Origin: Pseudomonadales bacterium
Lineage (GTDB): Bacteria > Pseudomonadota > Gammaproteobacteria > Pseudomonadales > DC-out160
Assembly (NCBI GenBank): GCA_019090455.1
Contig: JAHRWA010000074.1
Location: forward strand, 1-64,000
Length of the DNA stretch: 64,000 bases
Direction: 5' to 3'
How positions within the stretch are numbered: position 1 is the first letter of the stretch; every line of letters begins with the position of its first letter. Below the pieces are notes generated by a model. That model made no database searches. It was not told the origin of the DNA and was given only the letters and a program-made list of their open reading frames with translations. The position numbers and the translations under genes were made by a program. Below, in pieces: positions 37,720 to 47,862 of this stretch.

Positions 37720-38499
37720 ATGAACACCCCCCTTGTTGATCTAAAAAAACAAAATGGCGTCGCCATTTTAACGCTGAATCGGCCCGAAAAATTTAACTGC
37801 CTGTCCTTGGCAGTGCATAAGTCAATTGAAGAAATTGTTATCGCACTAAAAGCAGATAACGATGTGCGATGCATCCTAATTTGCGCAAGCGGAAAGAACT
37901 TTTGTACTGGAGCAGACTTGGAGGAGGTAAAAGGACTTCGAGACTCCCAAGAAAAACTGAAAGATTTTATCGGACAAGGAAATCGCGCACTCGCCTTATT
38001 GGAAAACAATGAATTGCCCGTCGTCGTAGCCGTACAAGGGCTAGCATTAGCAGGTGGATTAGAATTGGTTCTCGCCACCGATATCGTATTTGCAGCCGAG
38101 TCCGCAAAACTAGGAGATCAGCATTCTCATTTCGGATTAATTCCAGGATGGGGTGGATCACAACGATTACCGCGTATTGTTGGTAAACGACGAGCCCTGG
38201 ATTTATTGTTTAGTGCACGCTGGCTCAAAGCGGATGAAGCACTGTCGATGGGTCTGGTCAATTACGTGGTACCCGAAGAGGAGCTTCAAGAAGCTGCTGT
38301 AGCCTATTGCGAAAAGCTCGCCAAGAAAAGTCGTAGCGGTCTTAGCCTAATGAAATCATTGGTTCACGAAGGCTTGGATTTAGGTAACGACGCATCTATC
38401 GATTTTGAAGCGGTTCGTGCCGTTCCTGCATTGCAGTCAGAAGATGTAACCGAAGGGCTTGCTGCATTTGAAGGACGCAGAGAACCCAAATTTGCTTAA
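37720..38499 (+). CDS. Enoyl-CoA hydratase/isomerase (crotonase) family protein
   Basis: A 259-aa crotonase. CASGKNFCTGADLEEV is the oxyanion region, ALAGGLELVLATDIVFAAESAKLGD the second. The first catalytic Glu is present (E115), but the position of the second (FGxPE in hydratases) reads GDQHSHFGLIPGWGGSQRLPR, with H135 in place of Glu. This argues against a standard hydratase and for an isomerase, hydrolase or C-C lyase-type reaction. AAGGAAG precedes the ATG. Monocistronic, ending at a stem-loop shared with the convergent gene. Confidence 0.87.
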   Translation: MNTPLVDLKKQNGVAILTLNRPEKFNCLSLAVHKSIEEIVIALKADNDVRCILICASGKNFCTGADLEEVKGLRDSQEKLKDFIGQGNRALALLENNELPVVVAVQGLALAGGLELVLATDIVFAAESAKLGDQHSHFGLIPGWGGSQRLPRIVGKRRALDLLFSARWLKADEALSMGLVNYVVPEEELQEAAVAYCEKLAKKSRSGLSLMKSLVHEGLDLGNDASIDFEAVRAVPALQSEDVTEGLAAFEGRREPKFA

Positions 38500-38513
38500 T
38501 TTTACGTTCAGTA

Positions 38514-38578
38514 TTTGTTAGTAGACTCTTGCATCAAACATAAGGCTATCCAATCCTTAATAAAAGTCTACTAACAAA
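38514..38578. terminator. Long-stem terminator between convergent genes
   Basis: Perfect 14-bp arms 38514-38527 and 38565-38578 (TTTGTTAGTAGACT / AGTCTACTAACAAA) enclose 37 nt that can form an inner TAAGG/CCTTA stem. A-rich and T-rich flanks exist on both sides. It lies between the crotonase gene and the convergent haem lipoprotein gene. Confidence 0.65.
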
Positions 38579-38591
38579 ATTTTAACCTAGT

Positions 38592-41500
38592 TTACTGAGC
38601 CCCATCTTCTAACCACTTTTCAATAAGGCTAAAGTCCGAAGCACTGAAACTTTGGCTTCCCATGCTGAGCGAGCAGCTACCATACACTGCATTAGCAGTC
38701 ACACATGCCTCATTTTTAAAGTAGTTTTCTATATTAATTTCAGTATGGCTTGAGTGACAATTAATACACCCTTCGCGTACCACAGGCCCTGGTCGTATGT
38801 TATCAGCGTAAGTCACATCTGTTTCAACACTCCCAAATACAGCCAAATCCGAAATGACACCACTTTCACCCCGCGTTGCCACAGCATAGGAATAGCTAGT
38901 GTTGGTTGTTAATCCCGAATCTACCCAATCATCAGGAGTACCACTAACATCAGAAACCGTATCCACTAATATGCTATTTCTATATACCAGAAAATCTCGT
39001 AGCCCATCATTACTATCGGTCCATCGTAATGAAACAGACCTCGCCTCTACCGTAATCACGCTCAAGTCAGTCGGTGCTACCGCATTCGTTTCAGTCACTA
39101 ACGCTTGAGTTAAAGCTTCAGTGGCACTGATATCAACTCCAGCAATCTGATAAGTATAATTCGTATTCGAAGAAAGCCCCGTATCAGCATAGATGACAAA
39201 ATTCAAACAATTCGCACCACTCACCACACTCCCATCTCTATAGACCTTGTAGCAAACCCCAGAACTTTCACTAGGCGGACTCCAGCTAAGATCAATGCGA
39301 CTAGAGGTTCGCGAAGTCACACTTAAATTCAAAGGTACGCCAGGAGTCGTCACTAACGCTAACGTCTCAGACTCATTGACATAGCCGTTATACGTCACTC
39401 TAATCTTCGCAAGATAATTGGTATTAAATTCTAACGCTTCGATACTCGCGACTGTGAGTGCTGTGGTCGCAGAGGCCTGATCGGGGAACCTGGCGTCAGA
39501 TTGTTTTTTTATGAAAACTTCATAACTCACCGTACCTGAAGCAGGAGAAAAGCCACTAGACCAAGTCCAACTTAAATCAACACGAGTGCTCAAAACCAAA
39601 TCCGAAACCAGAACCGGTTTAAGTTCCGGTATCGTCACTTGAATTTGAGTCTCTGCTTCGGAAACCGATCCGTTAACATCCTCCGCTTTATATTCGAAAG
39701 TATCATCAACCCCCTTTAATGCATCATAGGAGAATACAAGAACACTCGGCGTACCATCCAAACTTTCTACCGATTCATTCACTTCTAACTCATAAGGAGC
39801 TTCTGTCTGATTAACCACAATAGTGACGTCCCCATCTCCCACACTTTCTAGTTTATCGACCACATCAATAAATATTTGATCATCACCCAACTGATAACCT
39901 ACCTCAGTTAAATTCACTACATAGCTGCTGGCAACAGGCTCACGATCGGCTACCACCTGATGTGTGACAGAGTTCGAAAATAAATCGGCACTATCACGGG
40001 TCGTTAACGTCATGTTAAAAACACAAGGGAAGTAGATTTCAGAATCAAAAACAACTTCGGTTTCAATGCTTTCATTATTTTCAAATACAGGTGCGGTTAG
40101 ACAGTCTCCGTATGAAAGATCACTATCTACCAAAATTTCCCAGCGATATATATCGGAAAACAAACTCTCACTTCCATCCACTGTGACCGTGTAGCCCACA
40201 GAATTAGGATTACCATTAATCTCAGCTGATGCAACGGGTTGTCCCGGCACTGAGCTGACTTGCTCTCCGATACTGACCAAATGAGCCTGCAAAAAGTCAG
40301 CCGCAGATATTGATTCATCTTGATAGTTCAGCCAAAACCGATCCATAGTCAATCGCGCCATCGGCATAATGCCTAGCTCATAAACATAGTTAATCAGAAT
40401 CGGTTTTTTATCTTCGGAGATAAAATCGGAATAAGAATCAAAATCCATCCCGGTATCGGCATCTTCTTCATTCGTCGGAAACTGTGTGTGACAAGCTCTA
40501 CAATGTCTTGCATAGACCTTGTGATAAAGTTCTTCCTGTTCAACCCACCCGGTTTGAATACAATCACTATCAAAACTATCCCCCGGTAAAACAGTATCCG
40601 GTTCTTGCCTAGCGGTATCACCATACATGCAATGTAGTAAATCAATGCTAGCGCGATGTCGTTCGGGGTTATCGACATAGGTGGCCAATGCCGCTTCGTT
40701 TAACTTTTTAAATTGTGCCTCTTGACCCGCTCGATTAGAAACCGTGGTATTCGACGCCAATACATTTTGCGAATTGTATGAGGGGTCTACCTGACCCTCA
40801 CTCTCAGCACTGCTATACAAAAACGAATCCAAATCCCAGGGTAAAAAAGTCGAATCCAAATCCGCTTGGCTAAAGTCAGGTTCGCCAGAAGCATCCACAA
40901 AAGTATTATCGATGGTGTCGGGGTCTTGAAAATGACACGCAGTACAAACACCCGGCATGGCCTTCTCCCCTCGACCGTCGAAATTCATCGTGTTCGCCCG
41001 AATATAACCGCCGCTCGCCTGGTCAGGAACATAAGAATAAAACTTCACGATTTTCTCAGGCTCGCTAGATTCTGCATCCAAATCGTCTTCGTCCACAACA
41101 CTCACATTGGGATTGGCGCTGTATTCCATAACAACCACAGCAAAATCACCGATTTTCTTCACTGCAGATTCTAAGTTTGGATAATTAACCACATAACTAT
41201 AAACATCACCATCCTCTGTCACTCGCGTCCACATATCGCGACCAAAGCCAAGATCATAGCTATTGACATAAACCGCATGCGCAATATTATCGCTATACAA
41301 TAGCTCGCCGTCAGCGTCGACAAAACCGGCGTATAAAAGCCAGTCTCGTAAATACACAAACTCACCTTCGGGATCAATCAGATTATAATAATTACGCCCT
41401 GACTGTACGTTGCCCACACCGAGTTGTTGTTTTAACTCCTCCACAAAAATAGACGTTATCAAACCATTTTCATCCGAATCGATAAGCACCGCTGCATCAT

Positions 41501-42470
41501 TTTCAATAACGGTTTCATCCTCTCCCGCAACATAGGTTGAGCGAAGTGCTGCATCACCGCTAACCAATGGCAATGTTACTGTATCTGAAGCTAAAAGATT
41601 AACGCCATCATAAGCATAAACTTTAAATGCTACGGATGTGGACACCCGCTTCAACTCAATTTGAAGTTCAAGGTACGCACTATCAATATCATGTATTTCT
41701 AGCCGTCTATGCCGATCAGTCGCTTCGAACAATTGATTAATCTCATCCACATTAACTTGCGGCAATGGAAACTCCAGTCGTGGATTCTTAACATCCTCGA
41801 TGTTTGAGGTAGCAGTATAAAGAGCAGGAAAACTCCCCTTTAATACTGCGTTGTGTTTGGATAAAGTAGTGGAGTCGTATTCACCTAGCCTATTGCGCCA
41901 ATGTGCAATCGTGGTAATTTCAATATCAAATTCCTCGGCAAAACTTCCCGTCACTTCACCGTCATTAGGAGAGACCAATAAAGTGAGTTGTGCTTTATTG
42001 GTGTCAGGATGCACCAAAAAGCCATCCGTGTCATAAACCGGTATCACTTCAACAGTAATAACATCTGCCGCTTCGACACCATCGGCATCAATCACCGTTA
42101 ATTCAAAATTAAGTTGCGTCGGAATAGAAACAAGAGGCGCAGTAAACGAACGCGCATTTTGGCCACGTTCAATTAGGACAACTTCAATTCCGCTATTATC
42201 GGTTTGCAGCCATGAGAACTGTAATATTGGGTCATCAATACCATTGCTATCTTTCCCGGATAGCAAAACTTCCGAACCAGCCCGAACAGAATAGAGTCCC
42301 CCCATACCTTCAGCACTCGTATCTTCAAACCCTACGACAATAGCCTTTGCAACCGGTTTAAGCTCATTTTGCGCGCCCGTTTCAGAAAGTTCACTACAGG
42401 AAAAAATAAAAACGGAAAGCATCAACAAGGAACAATTTTTTATTACTAAAAAGGGTTTATATTTCATCAT
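38592..42470 (-). CDS. Large multi-haem lipoprotein with Fn3-like repeats
   Basis: A 1292-aa protein with a type II signal peptide (lipobox FIFSC, C25). Three c-type haem sites CxxCH: C509-H513 (CTACHF), C657-H661 (CRACHT) and C1235-H1239 (CINCHS). N-terminal PKD-like segments precede the first haem. After about residue 950 come at least three fibronectin-III-like repeats (VDLSWTW, IDLSWSPP, VSLRWTDS cores), and the last haem closes the protein. It is therefore an exported, probably outer-membrane-anchored cytochrome-like protein. The partner is the upstream autotransporter-barrel gene, 23 bp away. Electron transfer or surface oxidation is inference; no enzymatic domain is recognised. Confidence 0.82.
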   Translation of the reverse strand: MMKYKPFLVIKNCSLLMLSVFIFSCSELSETGAQNELKPVAKAIVVGFEDTSAEGMGGLYSVRAGSEVLLSGKDSNGIDDPILQFSWLQTDNSGIEVVLIERGQNARSFTAPLVSIPTQLNFELTVIDADGVEAADVITVEVIPVYDTDGFLVHPDTNKAQLTLLVSPNDGEVTGSFAEEFDIEITTIAHWRNRLGEYDSTTLSKHNAVLKGSFPALYTATSNIEDVKNPRLEFPLPQVNVDEINQLFEATDRHRRLEIHDIDSAYLELQIELKRVSTSVAFKVYAYDGVNLLASDTVTLPLVSGDAALRSTYVAGEDETVIENDAAVLIDSDENGLITSIFVEELKQQLGVGNVQSGRNYYNLIDPEGEFVYLRDWLLYAGFVDADGELLYSDNIAHAVYVNSYDLGFGRDMWTRVTEDGDVYSYVVNYPNLESAVKKIGDFAVVVMEYSANPNVSVVDEDDLDAESSEPEKIVKFYSYVPDQASGGYIRANTMNFDGRGEKAMPGVCTACHFQDPDTIDNTFVDASGEPDFSQADLDSTFLPWDLDSFLYSSAESEGQVDPSYNSQNVLASNTTVSNRAGQEAQFKKLNEAALATYVDNPERHRASIDLLHCMYGDTARQEPDTVLPGDSFDSDCIQTGWVEQEELYHKVYARHCRACHTQFPTNEEDADTGMDFDSYSDFISEDKKPILINYVYELGIMPMARLTMDRFWLNYQDESISAADFLQAHLVSIGEQVSSVPGQPVASAEINGNPNSVGYTVTVDGSESLFSDIYRWEILVDSDLSYGDCLTAPVFENNESIETEVVFDSEIYFPCVFNMTLTTRDSADLFSNSVTHQVVADREPVASSYVVNLTEVGYQLGDDQIFIDVVDKLESVGDGDVTIVVNQTEAPYELEVNESVESLDGTPSVLVFSYDALKGVDDTFEYKAEDVNGSVSEAETQIQVTIPELKPVLVSDLVLSTRVDLSWTWSSGFSPASGTVSYEVFIKKQSDARFPDQASATTALTVASIEALEFNTNYLAKIRVTYNGYVNESETLALVTTPGVPLNLSVTSRTSSRIDLSWSPPSESSGVCYKVYRDGSVVSGANCLNFVIYADTGLSSNTNYTYQIAGVDISATEALTQALVTETNAVAPTDLSVITVEARSVSLRWTDSNDGLRDFLVYRNSILVDTVSDVSGTPDDWVDSGLTTNTSYSYAVATRGESGVISDLAVFGSVETDVTYADNIRPGPVVREGCINCHSSHTEINIENYFKNEACVTANAVYGSCSLSMGSQSFSASDFSLIEKWLEDGAQ

Positions 42471-42493
42471 AAAATACTCAATAATGGTTTAAA

Positions 42494-44050
42494 TCAAAGC
42501 TCGTACCGGAGCCCGCCGGTCAACTGTGATTGATCATAGAAACGTAGATTAGTAAACGTTTGATAACTAAGATACACCTGCAATCCACCCGATGCCGTTT
42601 CTCGATTACCACTGATACTCGCCCCTCGAATGATGGCGGAGAGCCCCATAGAAAGTACTTGATAGTGACTATCAGGTGTATCGGTCGGCAGCACAAAAGA
42701 AGCGGCATCAATATCTGTCAGCTCCTCTGAAGCATTAAAATAATAAGCCCTGATATCGCGCGAATCATCTTTCAGCTGAATCCTTTGCTGAAGGTCTATA
42801 TAAGGAACAATGACACCAAAGGAGGGAGACAGCACACACTGAAACCTCAACCCCACTGCCGTTTCCATGGACTCAACCTCATGTGCTAGTACCACAAAAT
42901 CAAAACCATCATTTTGTAAATCCGTTTCCGTAAAACCATCAACTTTAATGTTGCTGATATCGAGGGACACGTAGGGTTCCAATGAAAATGCATGCCTTTG
43001 CAACCAGCCACGAAACAATTTCTTGTCAGGAAAATAAGAATATCCCGCAGTAAAAGAGCCGCTCAGCGCACTCGCATCGGAGTCACTGACCGTTTCAGTA
43101 TTGGTACTCTCCACGTCTGGATTTAAAGAGGGATAACGAATGCTACGTCGAGAATCAAAAGTCATGGACTGATATGCGAGTGACACCTTAAAATACCATG
43201 CATCCGATTGATACAAATAAAATGGCTGTAATGAGAACCCGGCCATTTCAACCGTACCATCAACAATACTACTGTTAGAATCAAAATCGAGATCTTCTTG
43301 TTGATAACCCAACATCAATCCCACTACATGATTATTGGAAATACGATAATCAAATCCGCCATTAAGATTTACGCCATCAATATCATAAGCATCTTCTAAC
43401 GCCGTCGATTGACGATCGCCGTATAGATAACTGTAATTGAAAAAACTACCCCAAGGAGACCACTGGTAAGTGGTTCCGATCTCTTCACCTGCATTGCCTC
43501 CTCGCATTTGTTCCAGATATTGCATCGCGATGAGTATCCCAACATCTTGACCAACATTGACGGCATGTCGACTACCACCATGTCTTATTGCGGAAACTCG
43601 ACTGGTTAATCCAGACAGTTGACCACCGACAAAATTACTCGACATATCTCCTTGAGTACTAAACTCTTCACCTGCTGTCCAACGTAGTGAGAAACCAAGA
43701 TTCTCCAGATCCAAACCTAAACTAAAAAATGTCGGGCCACTATTGCTCAATTCATTCGCCGTATGGACTAATTCACGTACTGATTGCCAAGAAATAAAAA
43801 CCCTACCACCACAGCTACTCGTGGCATTGAATTGCGTATCCGAGCATCCACTCGCCAACAATTGATCGTAGGTAGCTTGATTCGACGTTGCTGATAACTC
43901 TTCCAGCTGCGTCGCAAAGTTACCTGCGAGATCATCAAGCCCCCCGCTCGCATAAGGCGAGACAAATAGGACCAAAGTAACTCCTCCCCAGTACTTCAAT
44001 TTTTTCAATACTGCGCGAACTAAATCAATCTGAATCACTTCATTAATCAT
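42494..44050 (-). CDS. Autotransporter-type beta-barrel outer-membrane protein
   Basis: About 518 aa from the ATG at 44050 (a TTG at 44062 is in frame). Signal-like segment YWGGVTLVLFVSPYASG. About 200 residues of Gly/Ser-rich sequence precede a C-terminal autotransporter-type barrel of about 300 residues with alternating aromatic strands (WGSFFNYSYLYGDRQS, FDYRISNNHVVGLMLGYQQE, WYFKVSLAYQSMTF, GGLRYEL). The passenger is very short compared with classical autotransporters, so it may act as a porin-like barrel or as a partner of the next gene. A short direct repeat (TTTGTCTCAAT twice) precedes the start. Confidence 0.8.
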   Translation of the reverse strand: MINEVIQIDLVRAVLKKLKYWGGVTLVLFVSPYASGGLDDLAGNFATQLEELSATSNQATYDQLLASGCSDTQFNATSSCGGRVFISWQSVRELVHTANELSNSGPTFFSLGLDLENLGFSLRWTAGEEFSTQGDMSSNFVGGQLSGLTSRVSAIRHGGSRHAVNVGQDVGILIAMQYLEQMRGGNAGEEIGTTYQWSPWGSFFNYSYLYGDRQSTALEDAYDIDGVNLNGGFDYRISNNHVVGLMLGYQQEDLDFDSNSSIVDGTVEMAGFSLQPFYLYQSDAWYFKVSLAYQSMTFDSRRSIRYPSLNPDVESTNTETVSDSDASALSGSFTAGYSYFPDKKLFRGWLQRHAFSLEPYVSLDISNIKVDGFTETDLQNDGFDFVVLAHEVESMETAVGLRFQCVLSPSFGVIVPYIDLQQRIQLKDDSRDIRAYYFNASEELTDIDAASFVLPTDTPDSHYQVLSMGLSAIIRGASISGNRETASGGLQVYLSYQTFTNLRFYDQSQLTGGLRYEL

Positions 44051-44492
44051 TGTTTGTCTCAATTCGTGTTTGTCTCAATATTATGTTTTTATCCGATATT
44101 CGAATTCACTCAATTACTATCAACGACACAATCTACATCGGTATAGCGACTAATATAGCGCTTGCAACGATATCGAGCTAAACGTCAGATTTCAAATATC
44201 CTATTTCTTATTTTTTTAATAAGAGAATCAACAGAGTTTTCTACCCCTTAGCTAAAACCGCTAAGGTCATCGTGAAACAGGAAAAGAATAAACGCCCCTT
44301 TATAAAAAGTCGACCCCTCACCCTCACCATAAGGTTACCTAACAAACCCAACACACTTTTGTCTTTTTATAGCGAGAATGAACTTGAATCCTTAACTGAC
44401 TATTAGAACTAAGGTGTAGGTATTCGCTATTTCTATATAACAGAAAGGTCGGCATTTTGTCTCTTTATCAACCATTCATTATCTATACTTAA
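44051..44492. other. Divergent intergenic region, autotransporter / cyaA
   Basis: No gene seen. A 7-bp stem CCTTAGC/GCTAAGG (44246-44266) without a T-tract may be a regulatory structure in the cyaA leader. No clear CRP site (TGTGA-N6-TCACA) is visible. Confidence 0.4.
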
Positions 44493-47357
44493 ATGATGCC
44501 ACTCGCTCAAAAAACATCTTCCGATTTTGAAGAAGACTTCGATCGCAAAGCCTTGAAGTCGCTTAAAGCACGCTTTTTGCAGATTAATCAAGGTCGCTTG
44601 GAACGAACACGAAAAGGGCTTTCCAATCATCAGCAGGTGTTTTTATCCTCGCTACCGATGCTGTTACACGTCAATCACCCGCTTTTACCCGGCTACATAT
44701 CCGCTAACACCCCCTGTGGCCTGAGCCAATATGTGCCGGACAAAGACAGTATTCGTACCATCAAAAAATCGGCTCGAAGCTTCGAATACAAACACGGAGC
44801 CAGCAATGATTTCAATATCTACAGTATTTTTTTGATGGGTAGTACTGGCACCGTTGCGCACTCTGGTGCTAGCGATATGGATATATGGATAGTCCATAAC
44901 CCTGATCTGAGTCAAAAACAAATGTCCGAACTACGCCTCAAGCTGAACGCCATTCAAGAATGGGCTGAGACATTGAGTTTAGATGTCTTTTTCTTTTTAA
45001 TGGATTTTGCAAAATTTAGAGAAGGTGTAAGAAATGAGATTGGTGAAGAGGACTGCGGCAGCGCTCAGCACTTTCTCTTGTTAGACGAATTTTATCGAAC
45101 GGGGTTACTCCTCGCCGGACGTTTCCCATTATGGTGGCTAATACCCGCTAACAAGGAAGCGGATTATACTGAATTAGCCAACATGCTCTTGGAGAAACAG
45201 TATATTCAAGAAGATGAAATTGTTGATTTTGGTGGCATTGCACACATTCCACCAGGTGAATTCATTGGCGCTGGCATGTGGCAACTCTATAAAGGTATCG
45301 ACTCTCCCTTCAAATCGGTATTGAAAATCCTGCTTACCGAGGTTTACGCCAGTGAATATCCCAATGTTGAAGCGCTCTGTCTGCGCTTTAAACAAAAGGT
45401 CTACGATGGTGAAACGGAACTGGATGAACTAGACCCCTACGTCATGGTCTATCGCCGATTGGAGGAATACCTTCTAAAGAAGCAAGATCTAGGTCGCTTG
45501 GAATTGGTCCGTCGATGTCTCTACATCAAAGTCAATCTTCATGTCACGAAACCTTCACACAAAATGGGTCAATCCTGGCGCCGATTACTCATGGAGAAAA
45601 TCACCACGGATTGGAAATGGGAAGCAAAAACACTACTCACACTCGACTCAAGAAAAAAATGGAAAATTCATCGCGTCTTAGCGGAACGTAAAGCCCTAGT
45701 GAATGAACTCAATTACAGTTACCGGTTCTTATCGAGTTTCGCTAAAGCAAACCGATCCTATGCCCTAATTAATCAACAAGACATGAATATATTGGGGCGC
45801 AAACTCTATGCGGCATTTGAAAGAAAAAGCGGTAAAATTGAAAAAATTAATCCAAAAATTGCACCGGATATCTCAGAAGATTATCTATCACTCTTTTTTC
45901 ATAGCGGCGCATGGGTTATCTATCCGGGCCAGCACAAAAGCGAACAGCCTGCCAAAGTTGAACCCATTAAAAGAACCGGTAGCGTAATCGAAGTGCTCGC
46001 CTGGTGTTTCTTTAATAAGATACTGGAGAAAAGCACTCGTCTTGTTCTTAACTCAAATGATAGCGGGCTCACTGATGCGGAGCTGCGTAAAATCATTATT
46101 TGCTTCGCGAGACTCTATCCCAAAAGACATATTGCTGCAGAGCAACAAGCATTTTCTAGCAAAGCAAGAGATGAGAAGTTAACACTGTTGATCAATATCG
46201 GTATTGATCCGATGAAATCCATGAGCAACAAGGGCGTTCAGCGAATCAGTACCAATACCGATGCATTACGCTATAGCGGACTACAAACGAATTTAGTTTT
46301 ATCGGTGGACCAGATTAGTGTCAACACCTGGAAAGAGGTGATCACAACTCAGTTTTGCGGTGAGAACGCCGTGATCGATTGTATTTTACAATTTCTCAGA
46401 TCTAACCCACCCAGCAAACAAAAACCACCACCTGAACTTAATATACTGTGCTTCTGCGCCACTAAAGCTGACACCATCATACAGCGTATTGAAGCGCTTT
46501 TTAGATCCATCATAAAATGTTTTTATAGTCATAGTGGTGCAGAATACAATCGCTACATTGTCGAAATTGGAAACGCCTTTTACGTCATTCAGATTCAAGA
46601 CAAACTGCCCTGCGTTAAAAAGCTAAGAAACTACGGTAGCTTAATCCGCTATCTATCCCAAGCTCAAAATAATTACAGCCATATAGTGTTAGATGACAAA
46701 GCGCTAGAAGGCAGCACCTTAGCGGTAGTCAACCAAAACGATATTAGCGATGTCGTTCAAGTTTTCTATATGCCTCGCAATAAAACCGCATCTAATTCCC
46801 AAGCCGACGTATTCATACTCGACGAAAGAGGTTCACTCTTCAGCTACACCACGACTTTCAATGATGAAAAAACGTTTATACCACCTATGTTTCGTTTCAT
46901 TCAATCTGCACTCAATAGGCAAAATAGCGAACTGGTGGAGGATGAGACTGAACGACAGTGCGAGCACATTATGTTCTACGAAATTATGGCCGCGAAGAAA
47001 GAACTACCGATACATGCGGTCAACAAAGGTATTTTAAAGCGCCTCGATGCGGACAAATTCTATAACGTACAAGCCATCGTTGAGCACAGTAAAAAAGGCG
47101 AGGTACTTTATACTATCTTCTGTAACCACAAAGAATTCTCACAATTGGAACACGGCAGCAAAATATTTGAGATGGCAGCTCAATACATATTATCCATGCG
47201 ACCCAGCCAATCACGTTATCCAATTTATATTACCGATTTGGACCTCAGCAATAGCAATACTCAGGGTGAAAAAACCAAACGCTTGCAGATTTCCCAATAT
47301 ATCGCTCAAAAACAAATGATTGAATCTCGCTTAAACGAAGCCCTTTTCAAGCTTTGA
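44493..47357 (+). CDS. cyaA: Class I adenylate cyclase
   Basis: A 954-aa cytosolic enzyme making cAMP from ATP. The N-terminal catalytic domain carries the nucleotidyltransferase motif LMGSTGTVAHSGASDMDIWIVHNP (about 112-135), and the LDVFFFLMDFAKFREGVRNEIGEEDCGSAQH block is class I-specific. The C-terminal half (about 550-954) is the regulatory region. Length and start (MMPLAQK) fit the family. It heads the conserved cyaA/lptM/lysA/dapF neighbourhood. Confidence 0.95.
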   Translation: MMPLAQKTSSDFEEDFDRKALKSLKARFLQINQGRLERTRKGLSNHQQVFLSSLPMLLHVNHPLLPGYISANTPCGLSQYVPDKDSIRTIKKSARSFEYKHGASNDFNIYSIFLMGSTGTVAHSGASDMDIWIVHNPDLSQKQMSELRLKLNAIQEWAETLSLDVFFFLMDFAKFREGVRNEIGEEDCGSAQHFLLLDEFYRTGLLLAGRFPLWWLIPANKEADYTELANMLLEKQYIQEDEIVDFGGIAHIPPGEFIGAGMWQLYKGIDSPFKSVLKILLTEVYASEYPNVEALCLRFKQKVYDGETELDELDPYVMVYRRLEEYLLKKQDLGRLELVRRCLYIKVNLHVTKPSHKMGQSWRRLLMEKITTDWKWEAKTLLTLDSRKKWKIHRVLAERKALVNELNYSYRFLSSFAKANRSYALINQQDMNILGRKLYAAFERKSGKIEKINPKIAPDISEDYLSLFFHSGAWVIYPGQHKSEQPAKVEPIKRTGSVIEVLAWCFFNKILEKSTRLVLNSNDSGLTDAELRKIIICFARLYPKRHIAAEQQAFSSKARDEKLTLLINIGIDPMKSMSNKGVQRISTNTDALRYSGLQTNLVLSVDQISVNTWKEVITTQFCGENAVIDCILQFLRSNPPSKQKPPPELNILCFCATKADTIIQRIEALFRSIIKCFYSHSGAEYNRYIVEIGNAFYVIQIQDKLPCVKKLRNYGSLIRYLSQAQNNYSHIVLDDKALEGSTLAVVNQNDISDVVQVFYMPRNKTASNSQADVFILDERGSLFSYTTTFNDEKTFIPPMFRFIQSALNRQNSELVEDETERQCEHIMFYEIMAAKKELPIHAVNKGILKRLDADKFYNVQAIVEHSKKGEVLYTIFCNHKEFSQLEHGSKIFEMAAQYILSMRPSQSRYPIYITDLDLSNSNTQGEKTKRLQISQYIAQKQMIESRLNEALFKL

Positions 47358-47525
47358 TCACAAGCCCTTTTTCTGAAAAACATACCTTGTTGTTTCTACA
47401 GTCTTTATCTCCCTACTCTATTACCAACAGAAACTGGCACCGACAATAATAGACAGGTATAATTTGATCCAAATCACACCCCATTAAAACCAACTCACTA
47501 CTTAAAAACAGAGGAGAGAAGCGCA

Positions 47526-47762
47526 ATGAAATCAATCCTTAATAGCCAAAAATTACGCTTGGGGCTGCCCCCATTACTCCTTCTGGCTTTTTTTACGCTT
47601 GCCTTAGCAGCCTGTGGAAATAAAAACGCGTTGTACTACCCCGATTCACTACCCGAAGCACAAGCTCCTAGCCCACCTCAAGTGAATCCACCTCAAGTGA
47701 ATCCACCTCAAGTGACACCACCTCAAATTCAGAAAAAAGAAAACGATAACGACAACCTTTAA
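47526..47762 (+). CDS. lptM: LptM-like small lipoprotein
   Basis: A 78-aa lipoprotein: signal peptide, lipobox LAAC (C29), then GNKNALYYPDS, the LptM/LppL hallmark (CGxKGxLYxP). Such proteins help mature the LptD translocon. The tail is a repeat of PPQVN units (PPQVNPPQVNPPQVTPPQIQ), not seen in the short classical form. GAGGAGAG precedes the ATG. Position between cyaA and lysA is conserved. Confidence 0.88.
   Translation: MKSILNSQKLRLGLPPLLLLAFFTLALAACGNKNALYYPDSLPEAQAPSPPQVNPPQVNPPQVTPPQIQKKENDNDNL
47674..47730 (+). repeat. 15-bp tandem repeat inside lptM
   Basis: Three units of CACCTCAAGTGAATC (47674, 47689, 47704; the third diverges at its end) plus a partial fourth encode PPQVN repeats. 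In-frame length variation between strains would be tolerated. Confidence 0.8.
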
Positions 47763-47862
47763 TAACTACCATCTTTAATTACTACGACCTTTATTACTAC
47801 GATCGTTAACCACAATCCATTAACAACAACCCATCAACTCTATTTACAGCAGTAAAATAATC

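Noticed and set aside
37695-38078. 127-residue minus-strand frame
   Set aside because: Antisense to the crotonase gene and overlaps its ribosome site.
44481-44492. TATACT box just before cyaA as promoter
   Set aside because: It is only a few bases before the ATG, too close for a normal leader, and no -35 is present; a leaderless transcript is possible but not supported.
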